A DNA stretch of 64,000 bases, from contig CM049319.1 in NCBI GenBank assembly GCA_026874595.1, positions 37,393,473 through 37,457,472 of the forward strand, read 5' to 3'. A program made the translations under genes and the position numbers. The notes beneath the pieces are model-generated. The model was not told where the DNA came from. It was given only the letters and a program-made list of their open reading frames with translations, and searched no databases. Each line of letters begins with the position of its first letter. Position 1 is the first letter of the stretch. Shown piece by piece: positions 1 through 12,240 of this stretch. Origin of the DNA: Sipunculus nudus (lineage: Eukaryota > Annelida > Sipuncula > Golfingiida > Sipunculidae).

Positions 1-566
1 TGTTTTGATCATTTTGCGGGCCCCCACATATTATAAACACGTAGATATAAACAAAGCAAGCAGCCTCTTTGTGGTGATATCCACGTGTTATGGCTTATTT
101 TATGAAAGCTCTAAGGGATAACCTTTAGTTTATAACGGTCAGGTAGGTGATTCGGGCCCCTTTGGGATATACTTTTATTAAGTTCAGAATTTTCAAAGTG
201 TTAGGTATTGGCCAATTGTGTTTTCATTCATTTCTTTTCCATTTTGTATTTTCCTGCTTTCATAGGTTTTAGAAAATAGAAATAGAAAAGGTTTATACTC
301 GGTCTGCATGTCAACCTGTCACTTTATTGTGTATCGATCACTAACTATATTTAAAATAACTTATTGATGGATTTGTGTATTTCATAAAATATTTTTTGAA
401 AAATATTATACATAAATCATTGTACATTTTAATTTTTATCGGTGACGAAGGTAGAGTGATACCTGGTCCCGTAGGCGCGGTGTTGTACACTGTTCTACTT
501 TGACCGATAAACATTATCAGAATTGATACTGCACCACACATGTTATACCGACTACGAGCGGTGAGT

Positions 567-569
<3 letters not shown>
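1..569. other. no feature recognised
   Basis: AT-rich single-copy-looking DNA; short open frames only. Confidence 0.6.

Positions 570-633
<64 letters not shown>
570..633. repeat. (TA)n microsatellite
   Basis: An alternating AT tract, broken once by AAAATT near 599-603. Confidence 0.95.
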
Positions 634-635
<2 letters not shown>

Positions 636-970
636 ACATTCTTATCAAATTTAAGAGTTGAATGAACATTTATGGTACAAATAAAAAACAAAGTGCACTA
701 CATCTGATGAACGTGCAGCGCAGCTTCATAAATGAACATTTTTTCAATCTTCAAACAGGTGATTTCTTTTGTGTCTCGGTTTTCATATTTCTTTTTTGGG
801 AGTTGTCGCCCATGCGCAAGATCGGACCACAGGTCACACAATCTTGTAAATGAAAATAGACAAACTGTGCTTTTTTTAATTACACATATATTAAACAACA
901 TAAAACTGATAAATTGATACTAGTCATGGACGGCACACAATTTATAATGATCAACCTAGCACTATTAATG

Positions 971-1103
971 GTTGTAAGGTCGTATGCTCGACAGGGAGCG
1001 GAGAAAAGCTACAAGGAAAACCTGGAACACAGAGCGTAATATCAGACGAGACTGACATCGTCGGTGATATCAGGCTATAAACCCCAAACCTTTACCTTAA
1101 CAT
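971..1103 (+). repeat. SINE-like 3' fragment
   Basis: Contains GGAGCGGAGAAAAGCTACAA, GACGAGACTGACATCGTCGG and TGATATCAGGCTATAAACCC, with an ACCTTTACCTT tail, matching the 3' half of the element at 9,040-9,350. No tRNA-like head remains. A weaker match to its 5' part occurs near 23,567-23,620. Confidence 0.5.
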
Positions 1104-2190
1104 GTCAGCTTTTATTTATGCATGCTTCCTTAACAGGAAAATCGTGTGAAAATCAAAAGAGCAAAAAAATTGTGAAGGCAAAAGGCACAATACACATGAG
1201 AAACAACATTAAATCATATTTTTGGTTGTGGCGGGTTATGGTAATCATTTGGCCGCAAGACACGTCTATAATATGATAGATTGCACGGGGAAGAATATAT
1301 GAAATGTACCAATAATAAACAGAGTCAAACAACAACAGTCAGTGTGGGGATTTTCGTACTAGTAAAAACAGGCGACAGTGTTGCGACCAAAAATGAAGAA
1401 CAAAACAAATGACTGAACTAATACATCATAGCTTTCTCCGCCCATTTCACATACATTTGATGAAGAGACTTGTAATATGATTTCACATTGGCTTCCGCCA
1501 TGCCTTTGGCGTGATACTTAACTACGTGGGCGGGAAAAGATAAGATACATTGTAATAGGAATCCGTCAGATTCATCATCAACTCGTCAGGTCTGGACCAG
1601 AAAGACACCGTATGGATATGACTAGGCGAAAGAGAAAAACATTTATCACCAGGACGACAAGCACCGTAATCACGTGACCAAAATGAGAGGGAAAGGTTAA
1701 GCTAACAGCGATTAGATGCAAATGAAATGTAAAATGCCCTCACCCTAAACCTCATTTATTTGCTCTTATGTTATGACAATACCGTCGACAGAATTGGTAT
1801 CTTGTAACCTCTTAAATATAGAATTAACAAGAGAAATATTAGTATAAAAGCTCCGAGGCAGTATCTCTTACACTATAAGAAGTCTTTTTTGTTTTATTAA
1901 AACTTGAAAGACACGTTCAGCAAGAAAGGTGTACTCCAGTTAAAAGAGATAAAGAAGCTTCTGAGTACATTATTTCTACCCTTGCGGTTTAATACTACCA
2001 GGAAAAAGACATTTTCTTGACGCTTCCCGATATAATATATTCCTATAGCCTCTAATGTTTTAAAACTATATCAAAACATTTCGAGAATGTTTCAGCATAT
2101 GGGAACACTGTTGATGTGTCATAGAGCATCTACAAAAATAAGGTAAGTGTGCGTGTAGGAGGGGCAAAAATGACTTTTACGTAAAGTCTT
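1104..2190. other. no feature recognised
   Basis: AT-rich, no repeat or exon seen. A slightly GC-richer patch at 1,430-1,620 has no coding signature. Confidence 0.55.
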
Positions 2191-2258
2191 TCGCCACACA
2201 ATGGAGTTCAAGCTTCTGGATTTATAGGTAATCGAGTTTCATGTGTATCGCATTATTA
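2191..2258 (+). repeat. direct repeat, copy 1 (partner 3277-3345)
   Basis: Shares GTTCAAGCTTCTGGATTTAT, AGGTAATCGA and GTGTATCGCA with the copy at 3,277-3,345 at roughly 75-80 percent by eye, 1.09 kb apart. Possibly ends of, or two pieces of, an interspersed element. Confidence 0.5.
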
Positions 2259-2302
2259 TCGTATAATGTGTATCGAGTATCAATTATTGCCTGATGATAA
2301 AG

Positions 2303-2366
2303 TGCAGTGATGAAGTCGAGTACCCACCATCCGAGTCCAAGTTCAGGACCCTCGAGTCTGAGTCCC
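2303..2366 (-). repeat. GACTCGGA-rich repeat, terminal fragment
   Basis: On the minus strand it reads GGGACTCAGACTCGAGGG, then GACTCGGATGGTGGGTAC, then TCGACTTCATCACTGC. This parallels the right end of copy 1 (GACTCGG...GGTGTGGACACGACTACATC). It is only about 65 bp. Confidence 0.5.
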
Positions 2367-2369
2367 TAA

Positions 2370-4187
2370 AAACTGTTAAAAACTCTGTGTTTGATACCTT
2401 AAAACTTTCAAAAATTACCGTAATGTATTCATCACTTGAGCAGAATAAGAAATACAGATCAGATTCCCGCTTCGTGCAACACTGTTATATTTGCACTTGT
2501 CATGTTAAGCATTTGCCTAAACGCCATACCCAACTTGTATCCACACTGAGTTAAGGTGTATCAGTTTATTTTGGATCCGGTAAGCCGCATGTTGCGTGTT
2601 TTTTTTATCAAACGTGACTAAAACGGTCTTGTTGTAAAGAATACGTTTCCTAATGCAATTTCACACTTTTTAACCATGTCCCTATATAAGGAAAACTCAG
2701 GACAATCGTTTCTGTCGCCTTTTAGACACGGCCTCGATGCCGCATGCATGTATAGAATATGTTTAAGGCGATTCTGGAATAATGTAAACAAAGTTCCCAG
2801 GCAAACTTTTATCTTTTTATATGGCATTCTGAACAGCAGGATTCATTTTGAAATCTTACTTTAAAGTCTTTTTTTCTGTAGGGATCCCACAAATGTTTGG
2901 ATTTCTATTTTATGTTTATTAATGAAAAAATGGGGTTTTAAAAGTTCTTTTTTTTGCACGGACTCCTCTTCACATACAATTCCGATACTCGCACATTGTT
3001 TTACTAAATACCGCTTTAACGTATTAGTTGTCGATTTTATAAAAATGATAAAACTCTTGTTAACAGGTTAAAGCATGGCTTTCTAAGCTTAATCTGTCAG
3101 ATTTTAGATAAAATTGTTCAAATATTTTAAAATTAGTTAAATCAAGCACATTTAAAGTTTTAATTATATATGAACAATTTTCAAGGATTTGTTTCTGCAC
3201 GGGGAACCACTTAAATGTCTTTTATGACATCTTAAAAACAATGCAAGTCTGCAGGTATGTAGGAAAAAAAATCATGTCGCCAACACATTGAATTCAAGCT
3301 TCTGGGTTTATAGGTAATAGACTTCAGTGTGTACAGCACTACGGTAATTGGATCAATCAGACTTTAGTAGTCGATTGGAATTGTAAGATCCTGCCAAAGT
3401 GGTGAAAATTTACATTCAGAGAGACGAGATACATTCAGAGAGACGATTTCTTAATAAACACTTTACATCAATACATTTAAAACCTTCAATCTTCATTGAT
3501 TAATTTTAAATAGATGAATTTTCAATATTTTAATCAATATTTAGGACCAATTTAGGTTTGTTTTTTATCCAACAATTGATAAATATTGTAAAAACTATGG
3601 TTTCCGTTGTCATGTCATATATTCATGCAACAAATAAAAATAATAACATGTAATAGGTCATGTTAAACTTAGACCAGACTCATTACAAACGATATGAATT
3701 ATCACAACATTGTTGTTGGGGACTACACGAAATATAAATCCGCTAGTGATAAAACTGGATTAAACCAGCAAGTATTAACGAAAGCGTATTCAGTTAAAAG
3801 GTGACATTTTGTGACTCATTCAAAATCTTGTTGTAAAACTTTACGATCTGCAATTACATACTCTCTCCTCTTTTTTTCACAAACGCTTAATAAATAAGAA
3901 AAATGCGTTAGAAACTCAAAGATAGATTGATAATGAATACCCAGAGTTATATACGCAAGAAGCAAATATTGTTTTATTTTATTTTACAGAACCAGACTCG
4001 CATGTAAAATATGTCAACCAGTCATATATATCAGATTGTTCTTCCAGTTGGTTAATCAAATGCAAAATAAATGTTATTAAACATGTATATAAATACTGGC
4101 AGGTACATGGTAGCACAATTAAGTATTTGCATGTTATTTATACGCTTTGTTTTATGTAGGACCATATAGAAAAGCTGAGCTTACCTT
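2370..4187. other. no gene; AT-rich
   Basis: Apart from the direct repeat at 3,277-3,345 and a 19-bp tandem duplication at 3,412-3,447, nothing stands out. Confidence 0.55.
3277..3345 (+). repeat. direct repeat, copy 2 (partner 2191-2258)
   Basis: Contains ATTCAAGCTTCTGGGTTTAT, AGGTAATAGA and GTGTACAGCAC, parallel to 2,191-2,258. A separate short tandem duplication (ACATTCAGAGAGACGAGAT) follows at 3,412-3,447. Confidence 0.5.
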
Positions 4188-4450
4188 CTTCCATACAAAC
4201 GACATCTCAATTCACAAAGAATAATCTCAACCACTCAATCAGACACAACGGGTCCCTCCCGGCTGCGTGTTAAGAACTGTTTCTGAAGACGACTCACAAT
4301 CAGCTGCCGGCCCACGGTGACGTCACACCATGCAGACCTGCCAAACAGCGCGGGCAGTTTCAGTCGTCTGCTGTGATGCAAGGCATGCCGGGACGCCCGG
4401 CAGGTGGAAGGTAACAAATCCGGACATGCCTCTCAGTTCAGCCGGCAGCA
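4188..4450 (-). promoter_or_regulatory. candidate CpG-rich promoter / untranslated first exon
   Basis: About 210 bp (4241-4440) has roughly 15 CpGs and more than half G+C in otherwise AT-rich DNA. It includes a CRE-type GGTGACGTCAC. On the minus strand it is followed by a consensus donor, GGAAGAAG|GTAAGCTC, with the intron beginning about 4187. A TATA-less, CpG-rich promoter with a non-coding first exon is one reading; a conserved enhancer or chance are others. The minus-strand open frame here (4235-4417) does not resemble a known protein and stops before the donor. Confidence 0.3.
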
Positions 4451-5481
4451 AGGACTATAGATTGTAGCCCTGCTTTTCCCCCCATGTGACAGTAATATTA
4501 GAGTCTTGTGCTACTAAATCTATACGTTCTCTACGGAGCTTGCTTCTATGGCATGTGGACGTAAGGTATTGCCCTATATCGGACAGATTGGCTATTTTTT
4601 ACTCCGAGTCTGTATATATCAGTGAGTTAATATGAACAAATATTACCATAGCTCAATATAATATCAATTTAAATGTTCAAGCCAATGTTACTGTGTTTTT
4701 CTTGTCATTTTTGTTTATTTTGCAAATAATTTAAAATAATTGCCGGTATTCAGATAAAAACAATACACACATTTTATAACTGAAAAGAAGGCCTAGTCTG
4801 AAACATGGAAACATTTTCCTCAATGAATGTCTATTATCCTCGTCGGAAAACATAAACTTGAAAATGTTTTAGATCTTTTTTTTTTTTTTACAATCACTCA
4901 CCTAATATTAGAATAGACGATCCGTACGTGTCATAATTGCCTGAGGTTTGAAACTTACTTTCTGATGATAAATATAATGCTAAATTATTTCTCGCCTTTA
5001 AACCTATCCTCTTTGCGCAGTCATAATTAATTTGCAACACATAACTGGCGGTGGATGTATGAAAGATACACCTCCCTAACCTTGAAAATTCAGTCTTAAA
5101 TAGTATATGAGTGAATAAGAATGGGCCTACTTTCATCCACGTACCTTAAAACAATGACAGATTAACAATAATCTAATATATACATTTGGCAACTTTTTGG
5201 CAATACTATTTAATTGAAAATAACTCATATAAAAACGTGTAATTCTCAACATTCTTAAGTAGGATGATCTCGCTCCAAAAAACAATTCATCACTCAAATT
5301 TTGAGACATATTGTTTGCAAGAAAAGACAGACGAACACACCAATGTTAATGATCCTGCAAGGATGAGTTTAATCAGACAAACAACTCTAAATCCTGACCA
5401 AGAATGCTCCGTGAAATCCATCAGAGATATATGTATGTAAATAAGAGAGGATGACACAATTACCTCCGACAAACTACGTAA
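4451..5481. other. no supported gene; one open frame with a donor-like end
   Basis: A minus-strand frame 4902-5136 ends exactly at a consensus-like donor (ATTAG|GTGAGTG) but has no convincing acceptor or recognisable protein. Otherwise AT-rich and empty. Confidence 0.5.
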
Positions 5482-5775
5482 ATAATAATAATAATAATAA
5501 TAAAATCAATAACAATAAATGATAAAATATATAATAATTAACATAACAACAATAACATTTAAAATACTAATATTACTAAAAACAAAACCATCAATAATAA
5601 TAATATTAATAATAATAATAATAATTATAATAATAATTATAATAATAATAAAAATTATAAAAATAATAATAAAAGAAATAATGAAACAATAATAATAATA
5701 ATAATAATTATAATAATAATAATTATAATATAATAAAAATTATAAAAATAATAATAAAAGAAATAATGAAACACA
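5482..5775. repeat. (AAT)n-rich degenerate array
   Basis: About 290 bp of imperfect AAT repeats. A segment with AAAAATTATAAAAATAATAA then AAGAAATAATGAAACA is duplicated at about 5650 and 5735, so the array grew by an ~85-bp segmental duplication as well as slippage. Confidence 0.9.
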
Positions 5776-6428
5776 AAGTCGAGATTATACGTGGTTTAAA
5801 TTGCTAGTACACAAGTAATTGTGATATTTTGAGTGTTCAAAGTGTGTGAATAACTAGAACAATAGTAATATGCAATGGGTGAGTAATTTTTATTTTATAA
5901 CAGTCTATAATTCGTCGCTTAAAGCACCAGTGTTATTCTTGCAGGCAGTATTATTAAGAATCATACGTTTGTTCGCTTCGTGGGTGTGTCTGTGTGCGAG
6001 GGATTCTAGGTATACGGGTGGGCGTTGTTGTTGTTGTGTGTGTATGTTTGTACGTGTCGGGCTATCTGCTATGGAAGCCGACATAAGAGCCGTCTAAGGC
6101 GAGTTATTGATCTCTCAACAGGGCAATTACAGGTCCCGCGGATTTCACATCTGACATGTAGAGGGTAAACCCGATGACGTGTATATCCGGTACCACACGA
6201 CCAGGGTGCACTTGGGGGAACGTTAAAGTACAGAACTAGACCGGCCCTTCAGGCTTGATCGATCTGGAAATAGTTATCAGAAATCGCGGGAGCTTCGTGG
6301 TCCTATAATGACAGAGATCAGTACTGGAGTTTTACACACGAACGCAGTAAGGACGTCGCCTGTAATGCCTGTGGCTCAGGTGTCCAGGATTCTCGAGCGT
6401 CGCACAGGAAGAGCACGAAAGTTAAAGC

Positions 6429-6500
6429 GTGACGTCACCAGGTGGTTAAGCGTTTAGACTTCGGACCTGCAAGTCCAGAGTTCGATTCCCCGCCGGAGCC
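6429..6500 (+). repeat. tRNA-like (SINE head) remnant
   Basis: An A-box-like GGTGGTTAAGCG (6441-6452) and a B-box-like AGTTCGATTCC (6479-6489) are spaced as in tRNA genes, with GGACCTGCAAGTCC between them. Acceptor and T stems do not pair, so it is not a functional tRNA; a tRNA-derived SINE head is more likely. Confidence 0.45.
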
Positions 6501-7342
6501 TCAGATGCGAAATTGCGAACAATCGGTAGAACAGAGTTTGTCCTCCGAAACTTAACCACAGGTTTTTCACTTCTTGTGTTTTCCTGTTGACTTGAATACG
6601 TGAATTCAAGAGTTATCAATTACATACCGTTCTTTTTGTATGATTCTTTGAAGAACCATTCAAAAAGGTAATGGCACCTATATGTTTTGCATGAAGTGTA
6701 TGCTGCGGAAACTGCTACCTAGGCGATAACCCGTCCTTGGTGTGATCTTACAGGATATACCTATACTAAGATGCGGAGATCACATCACATTCTACACAGC
6801 TTTATAGCGAATAGGGTATCACACCTGGGAGATAAATAAATATTTCATGCCCTAAATCAACCACCCGAAACCCTACCTTATCTAAAGTACGTGGGCAGGG
6901 GTACGGGCAGGGATAGATTCTTTTGCGTTAGTTTGATTTTGTTACAAGTGCTCGTGTATTAGTAACTGTTTATTTAAATGCGTATGTTTTCTATGTGCCC
7001 CTTGTACCCAGAGTGTGCTTCTTTTAGTAACCATTTGATAATAAAATCGATTCCTTTGATTCCGACTTTGATATGCATTTAACTTGTTTCAGATCTTTGA
7101 TAGCACGGAATTTTAACTATAAGAAGAGGAGTTGATGCAAGAATGCCAAGGGATGTGTCTCCGTTAAAGTGGACTCAATAAACGTGAAAAACGACTGCTG
7201 CGCAATGACGAATGATAAAGAAAGTGTGCATTTATTGCTGACCAAATCTAATATTGCGTTTGAAATGTACTGGTTAATATCCATATTGCAAGTTATTCTC
7301 CGACATCTCGGTCTAATGAACATTACCACTGTGAGTATCATA

Positions 7343-7344
<2 letters not shown>

Positions 7345-7402
<58 letters not shown>
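7345..7402. repeat. (TA)n microsatellite
   Basis: Uninterrupted TA dinucleotides; open frames across it (YIYIYI) are artefacts. Confidence 0.95.
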
Positions 7403-8520
7403 TCTAATTTAAACATAGGCAACATACTATGTTCATATAGATATAAATGTATATGATATTAACATATACTCTAAATACCATATAAATGTCATTTTAACAC
7501 GTTTCCAACGTTAACATGTTGTACGACAAAGTTTCTGACATTTAAGTTGTGTATATATATCATATTGATACTAATCTTCTTACACACCTAGAGAGAAATC
7601 ATCGTGAGAGGCGGCCCGTCCAGCTTGAGATCAGCACCACACGCCGTCTCTGTCGTATCATAGATAGTGTAATCATTCCCCTCCTCACTCTACTGCGGAT
7701 GTGGCGCCACGGAGATGCAGCAATGCATTAACGAAATTACTCTAGACACCAAAATAACAATAATATCTAAATGAAAAAAAATGTGTAAGTAATTACTGAA
7801 AACGTATGACAGTGGCAATTTTGTTATTCATTTGTACGTCAAATCTCCCTTGCCGCGGCATAGTTTTGGATCTAGTCATGTACCACTGATGGAAGTGCCT
7901 TCGTTTTTTTATATGTTTCATAGTATCTTTAATATCTGCAAACATCTATTATTTAGAAACCACACATCAGCTATATTGTTGACTTCGTGGAAGATAATAA
8001 TTCCATTACTGTTGGCTAAATTTCATCATGGCTATTCTCAAACATTATAACTACCTTCTTCACTACATTCAAGCTTCAATTAGTGATCACACGAAGGTGC
8101 TTTCCTATTATTTGTCTCCATTAGAAGTGTATACAGTTGGTTGTTCGTTATATATGTGATGCCTTTAAACAAACTGAACCATGCATATATATTGTGGACT
8201 CCCAATTGTTTAGTGAAGTGTATTGATCATTAAAAACACTGTTGTGGCTTGATTCCAAAAAGTTCATAGTTTATTGGCGACTTTTGACAAAATCTGCACA
8301 AGCATTCATTAATCCAATAGGGGCTTCTTATTTATTGTGATGACAAAGGAGATAACAAATAATTATACATAAAGGATTGAATATAAAGCTTTGTGCAAAT
8401 ATTTTTTCCAGCATGGTGGATTATTGATTAAGGACATGTGCCCGCAAATTTTAGCGTTCGCGTTAAATGAGTTTCACTCCATATAATGAATACAGACACC
8501 TAGCCAAAATCTTTTCCATG

Positions 8521-8870
8521 AGGCCAAAAAAAAAAAAAAAATAAAAGGTATGGTTCTCAGGCACCGCCCGCATCAATTTTTAACCCCCGCATCAAAAATT
8601 TTTATTTTTATTTCCCAAAGTATGTTACCAATTTAGAGCTACAGCCGCTCGGGCATTTCTTTCAAGAAGATAAAATCATACACTTTCCATTGTTATGTAG
8701 TACTTTTACTTGTTTAGCAAAATAAATCTGTTATTATCATGTTTTTCCTTCATCATTTTACATTTTTATCGAAACATACCAAAAAATTAAAAATAAAAAA
8801 ACCGCCCGCCCGCATTGATTTCTGGAAAAAAAAAGTGCCTGAGAACCATACCTTTTTTTTATTTTGGCCT
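8521..8870. mobile_element. 350-bp MITE with ~36-bp terminal inverted repeats
   Basis: The left end AGGCCAAAA(A)n...ATAAAAGGTATGG then TTCTCAGGCAC is matched in inverse at the right end by GTGCCTGAGAACCATACC then TTTTTTTTATTTTGGCCT. The interior (8,570-8,825) is AT-rich and non-coding apart from short CCGCCCGC words that also recur inverted. No clear target-site duplication was found. Most likely a non-autonomous DNA transposon of undetermined superfamily. Confidence 0.75.
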
Positions 8871-9039
8871 AAGAGTTCGACATTTCAACCCAGGGGTGAA
8901 TGGCATTTTATTTGTTCGCAGGCGCAAGTGCGGCTATTATGGGTTCTTGGGTTATATTCGTCCAGTAGAATGTAAAGGAAAGTGACAAGAATGAAAGATC
9001 GGAAAGGCAAATCAGACCATGAACCCCACCTTCAACTTT

Positions 9040-9350
9040 TGTGTCCAACCTGGACGGTGTACGGCTGGGCCATTTGGATTGTGACCGTACGGTTATGGGT
9101 TCGCCTCCTATTAAGACCCCTATCCAAGGTCTATATCAACTAAACTTGCCCTCTCCACCGAGGAAATGAATGGGTACTGGTCATGGGCGACCTTCGAGCG
9201 CGTATCATGGCCTCTGGGTTGCATGCTTCACAGAAGATTGAGAAAAGCTCCGAGAATGAACAGGCAGAAAAACCATGAAGGCAAAGTGTTAAGTCTGATG
9301 AGACTGACATCGTCAGTGATATCAAATTATATAACTCAACCTTTTACCTT
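9040..9350 (+). repeat. SINE-like element with tRNA-type B box
   Basis: A B-box-like GGGTTCGCCTCC (9097-9108) follows CCGTACGGTTAT. The body contains GAGAAAAGCTCCGAGAATGA and ends with GATGAGACTGACATCGTCAG, TGATATCAAATTATATAAC and an ACCTTT tail. The body and tail are shared with 971-1103. Probably an old tRNA-derived SINE; the A box is not convincing. Confidence 0.5.
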
Positions 9351-9651
9351 TGTATCTGATAAATGTGTTTTTTTTTATTTATTATTTGTAAGCCAAAAAC
9401 TAGCCAATTAAAACCTAGGAAAGAGAGAAAGAGTGAGGAAAGTGTTATACTGGTTATCATCTAAATAGTACTCACATTACGGCCCGGTTGACTTTTCTCT
9501 GTAAATCTGATGTAGTAGGGAACTTAAAGGGGAAATGTGCACTAGAATAATATGTTTTCTTATGAATGCAGGTCTCCGCCCTGACAACGGACGGATAGTG
9601 ATAAAATAAACTACTGAAAATAGATGTATTATTTAAAATGATAAAAGAAAT

Positions 9652-9722
9652 AGCGTTAGGCGAATTTTGTAATTTTCCGTATCTCCTCTGATACCACCGT
9701 ACGGATTGCCGTGATTTTCGAC
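9652..9722 (+). repeat. interspersed repeat fragment, copy 1 (partner 10742-10825)
   Basis: GATTTTCCGTATCTCC-type phrase (here AATTTTCCGTATCTCC) followed by GATACCACCGTACGGATTGC. The copy at 10,742-10,825 has GATTTTCCGTATCTCC and GATATCACCGAACGGATTG. Same orientation, 1.1 kb apart. No coding function recognised. Confidence 0.5.
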
Positions 9723-10741
9723 ATACATATGCTCAGGATTTTTCCGAAGAGATTCCACCCACTTTTATTTGCAATTGCGTATTACGTGCATAATTAATAA
9801 TTTTTATATTTGCTCCCCCGCGGGCGCCTCTTCTTTGTGTCTTCGGGCCCGGTAACACAATGGCAATAGAGTGTGTGATGGCGGGACAAAGTTTTACTCC
9901 GGGGGCACTATCTGGTGCGGTCACCGACCCTAAACAATCCCCGTCGCCGATCCCTTCTCAAAAGGGGATCTTTGAAAGAGTTATTTTGCAGGCCTTATTG
10001 CGACCCCCTCCACATGACGTGGTATGCTTGAGTGCACATCTACCGGATCGCAGTAATCCGTGATAGTTATAGAGTCGCACACAGTCGCATTAAGTCCAAG
10101 GCCTTGCATGCGATTGAGGTACTTGACAAATAATCACGACACGTATTGGCTTACTATGTAAAAGATGTCAAGAAAATGTTAACCAAATTCATGTCGTGGT
10201 TGGTAAAGTCTGTGTACACGTGTTGAGTGGCTGCGCCAGAGTTGTATACACATAATATTGACTACAAATATTTTGAAAATCGAGCTTTTTTCTCATTATT
10301 GTAGTAACAAATGGAAAATTCCTGTAAAAATGTAAATTTAATACGTTTGTATTGGTATTTGTTTCTTTACATGCCTGTGCCATTTTTAATAATGTTTATG
10401 CAATTCTCTTTGTTTTAAGACTTTTTATCGTTTCATTAAGTATGTATGCTTATTGCGTATAAGTCATGGCCATCCTTGTTAATATTTTTACAAATATAAC
10501 TGTTATTTTTGCATTTTCTTCTAAGGTCTTTTCCAAGGACGGTTTCTTTGTATGTATATGTGATTTTGTTGATAAGTTTCTCATGTCACATGTTACATGT
10601 GTAGGTGACTATTTAACAAAGACCCCGACCAAATGTTAGGCACTGGTGGGGGCGACCGTGTTCGACCGTTTGCTGTTCCGAAACATGATCCGAAAGATTT
10701 CTATCCACAACACCATACATATAATGGATCTAAATATTAAC

Positions 10742-10825
10742 AGCGTAACGTGATTTGTGTGATTTTCCGTATCTCCAGATTTCCGGTGGATTTCCGATAT
10801 CACCGAACGGATTGTCGTGTTTGCC
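10742..10825 (+). repeat. interspersed repeat fragment, copy 2 (partner 9652-9722)
   Basis: Contains GCGTAACGTGATTTGTGTG, GATTTTCCGTATCTCC and TATCACCGAACGGATTGTCG, parallel to 9,652-9,722, with about 13 extra bases in the middle. Confidence 0.5.
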
Positions 10826-11819
10826 CCAAACCGTGCTTTCAACGGGTAATTGCTAGTAGCATATTGTTTTTGTAAGTTGAACGGCAATTTATCTCATTGA
10901 ATGTGACCCCATGTTTCTCGGGTTTTCAAAATAAGCTCACTCCACTGTAAATGCGGTAGGCCATTAATAAATCAATCTTGTGGACTTTGATTTTTCTGTA
11001 CATATAGAGGTCGCTGCATCTTTCGTTTATGCCACCTGGCTCTTTCCGCGACTTAATATCCCGCCCACAACCCAAGGGATCCATCTTTTTTACCATTGTT
11101 GGACTAAAGAAAGGACGACAAATTTGTTGCATCACATATATATGTCATAAATTTCTATCAATATTACTTTTAAGGTAATTACATTAATAAATATCATGAA
11201 AGATACTTCTAATGCCCGAAAGGTAATGTGAATCTTCTATACAAAAGGCTTTCAAAGAAACTTGTTGCCCTGACGTCTTTTGAAGCAATGGCTTCTTTAT
11301 TTGATTAATAAATTATGTAGAACGGGACAACCAGAGCACACAGGTGATATGGAGATTATATACTTCCTTTACAAAGGAGCATGTTTCTTTGTCCAGTCAT
11401 TTGAAGTATTGGATGTTCCAGATTTCTGGGCCGATTTTATCGCTTATTAACCATATGTGATTATACTTTAATAGTTTTATGAGGAACAGAAACATAGAGG
11501 CTGAGAAACATAGTTAACATGTCAAAGGTACATTAAGCTGTTTTCCTGATTTGATCAGCTCTTTATTTCATAGCCATATCGTATATATTGGGCATCTCTT
11601 TTACTTGACTACTTGTGGACCCTGAACTGAGGCTGGTTGTTGTGCCTTTATATCGCTAAGCCTCTCTGGTGTCCGAACTTACGTCGCTTACAGAGAAGTT
11701 AGCTCGAGCTAATTATCATCGAGGGGACGACTTTTAAAAGCGCAGATTAGGTGTGGCGGCGAGTGTTAAAAATATTGGTCCGGGGGCTGGAAAGACAGAT
11801 TTGAAGATAGCATGACCTA

Positions 11820-12240
11820 CAATTGGAAGTCTTAACTTTGCCATCCATCTTCTACTAGATACAACCCCTTTCTGCCCGCATGACATCCGGCCCTCATACC
11901 CATCAACAGGCAGTACGAGTTAATGTTACGTGTTTGGACACCAAAATAGACCAAACTATAGGATTCTCGACACCATCAAATCTGGATTTTCTAGTAATGA
12001 GCGGGTTAAGATTATCCCCCGCTGGACTTGCCTCACCGGTGATGATAATCGATCATAAACAACTGAAGGCCACTTTGGCCAACCAAGACACGCTACGGTG
12101 AAGGCAAGATCTAATCCAGATCAACATGCTGGGTGATTTAATCAAACATGCCGGCCGCGGGTGAGCCCAGTGCACTTGTAGCTTGTTATGAACCTCTACA
12201 CGGCCTGCTTGAGGCTCTGCCTCGTCGCCTCACAGGAAAT
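11820..12240. other. candidate conserved non-coding block
   Basis: GC-balanced and repeat-free. Contains GGTTAAGATTATCC and TCTAATCCAGATC (bicoid/OTX-type TAATCC) and GGTGATTTAATCAAACATGC. Short plus-strand open frame 11880-12101 is not recognisable. Confidence 0.2.

Larger units (their letters stand above)
5776..8520. other. no gene recognised
   Basis: Holds only the tRNA-like remnant at 6,429 and the TA tract at 7,345. A GC-balanced patch at 7,590-7,735 includes GATGTGGCGCCACGGAG. Confidence 0.5.

Noticed and set aside
6429-6500. Functional tRNA gene, possibly Cys (GCA)
   Set aside because: A- and B-box-like words are present but acceptor and T stems do not pair and the anticodon loop would be six bases; SINE head is the better reading.
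7117-7456. Open frames with YIYIYIYI runs at TA tracts (also 17,325-17,699, 21,229-21,633, 28,521-28,855, 40,703-41,133)
   Set aside because: Alternating TA has no stop codons, so these are microsatellite artefacts.
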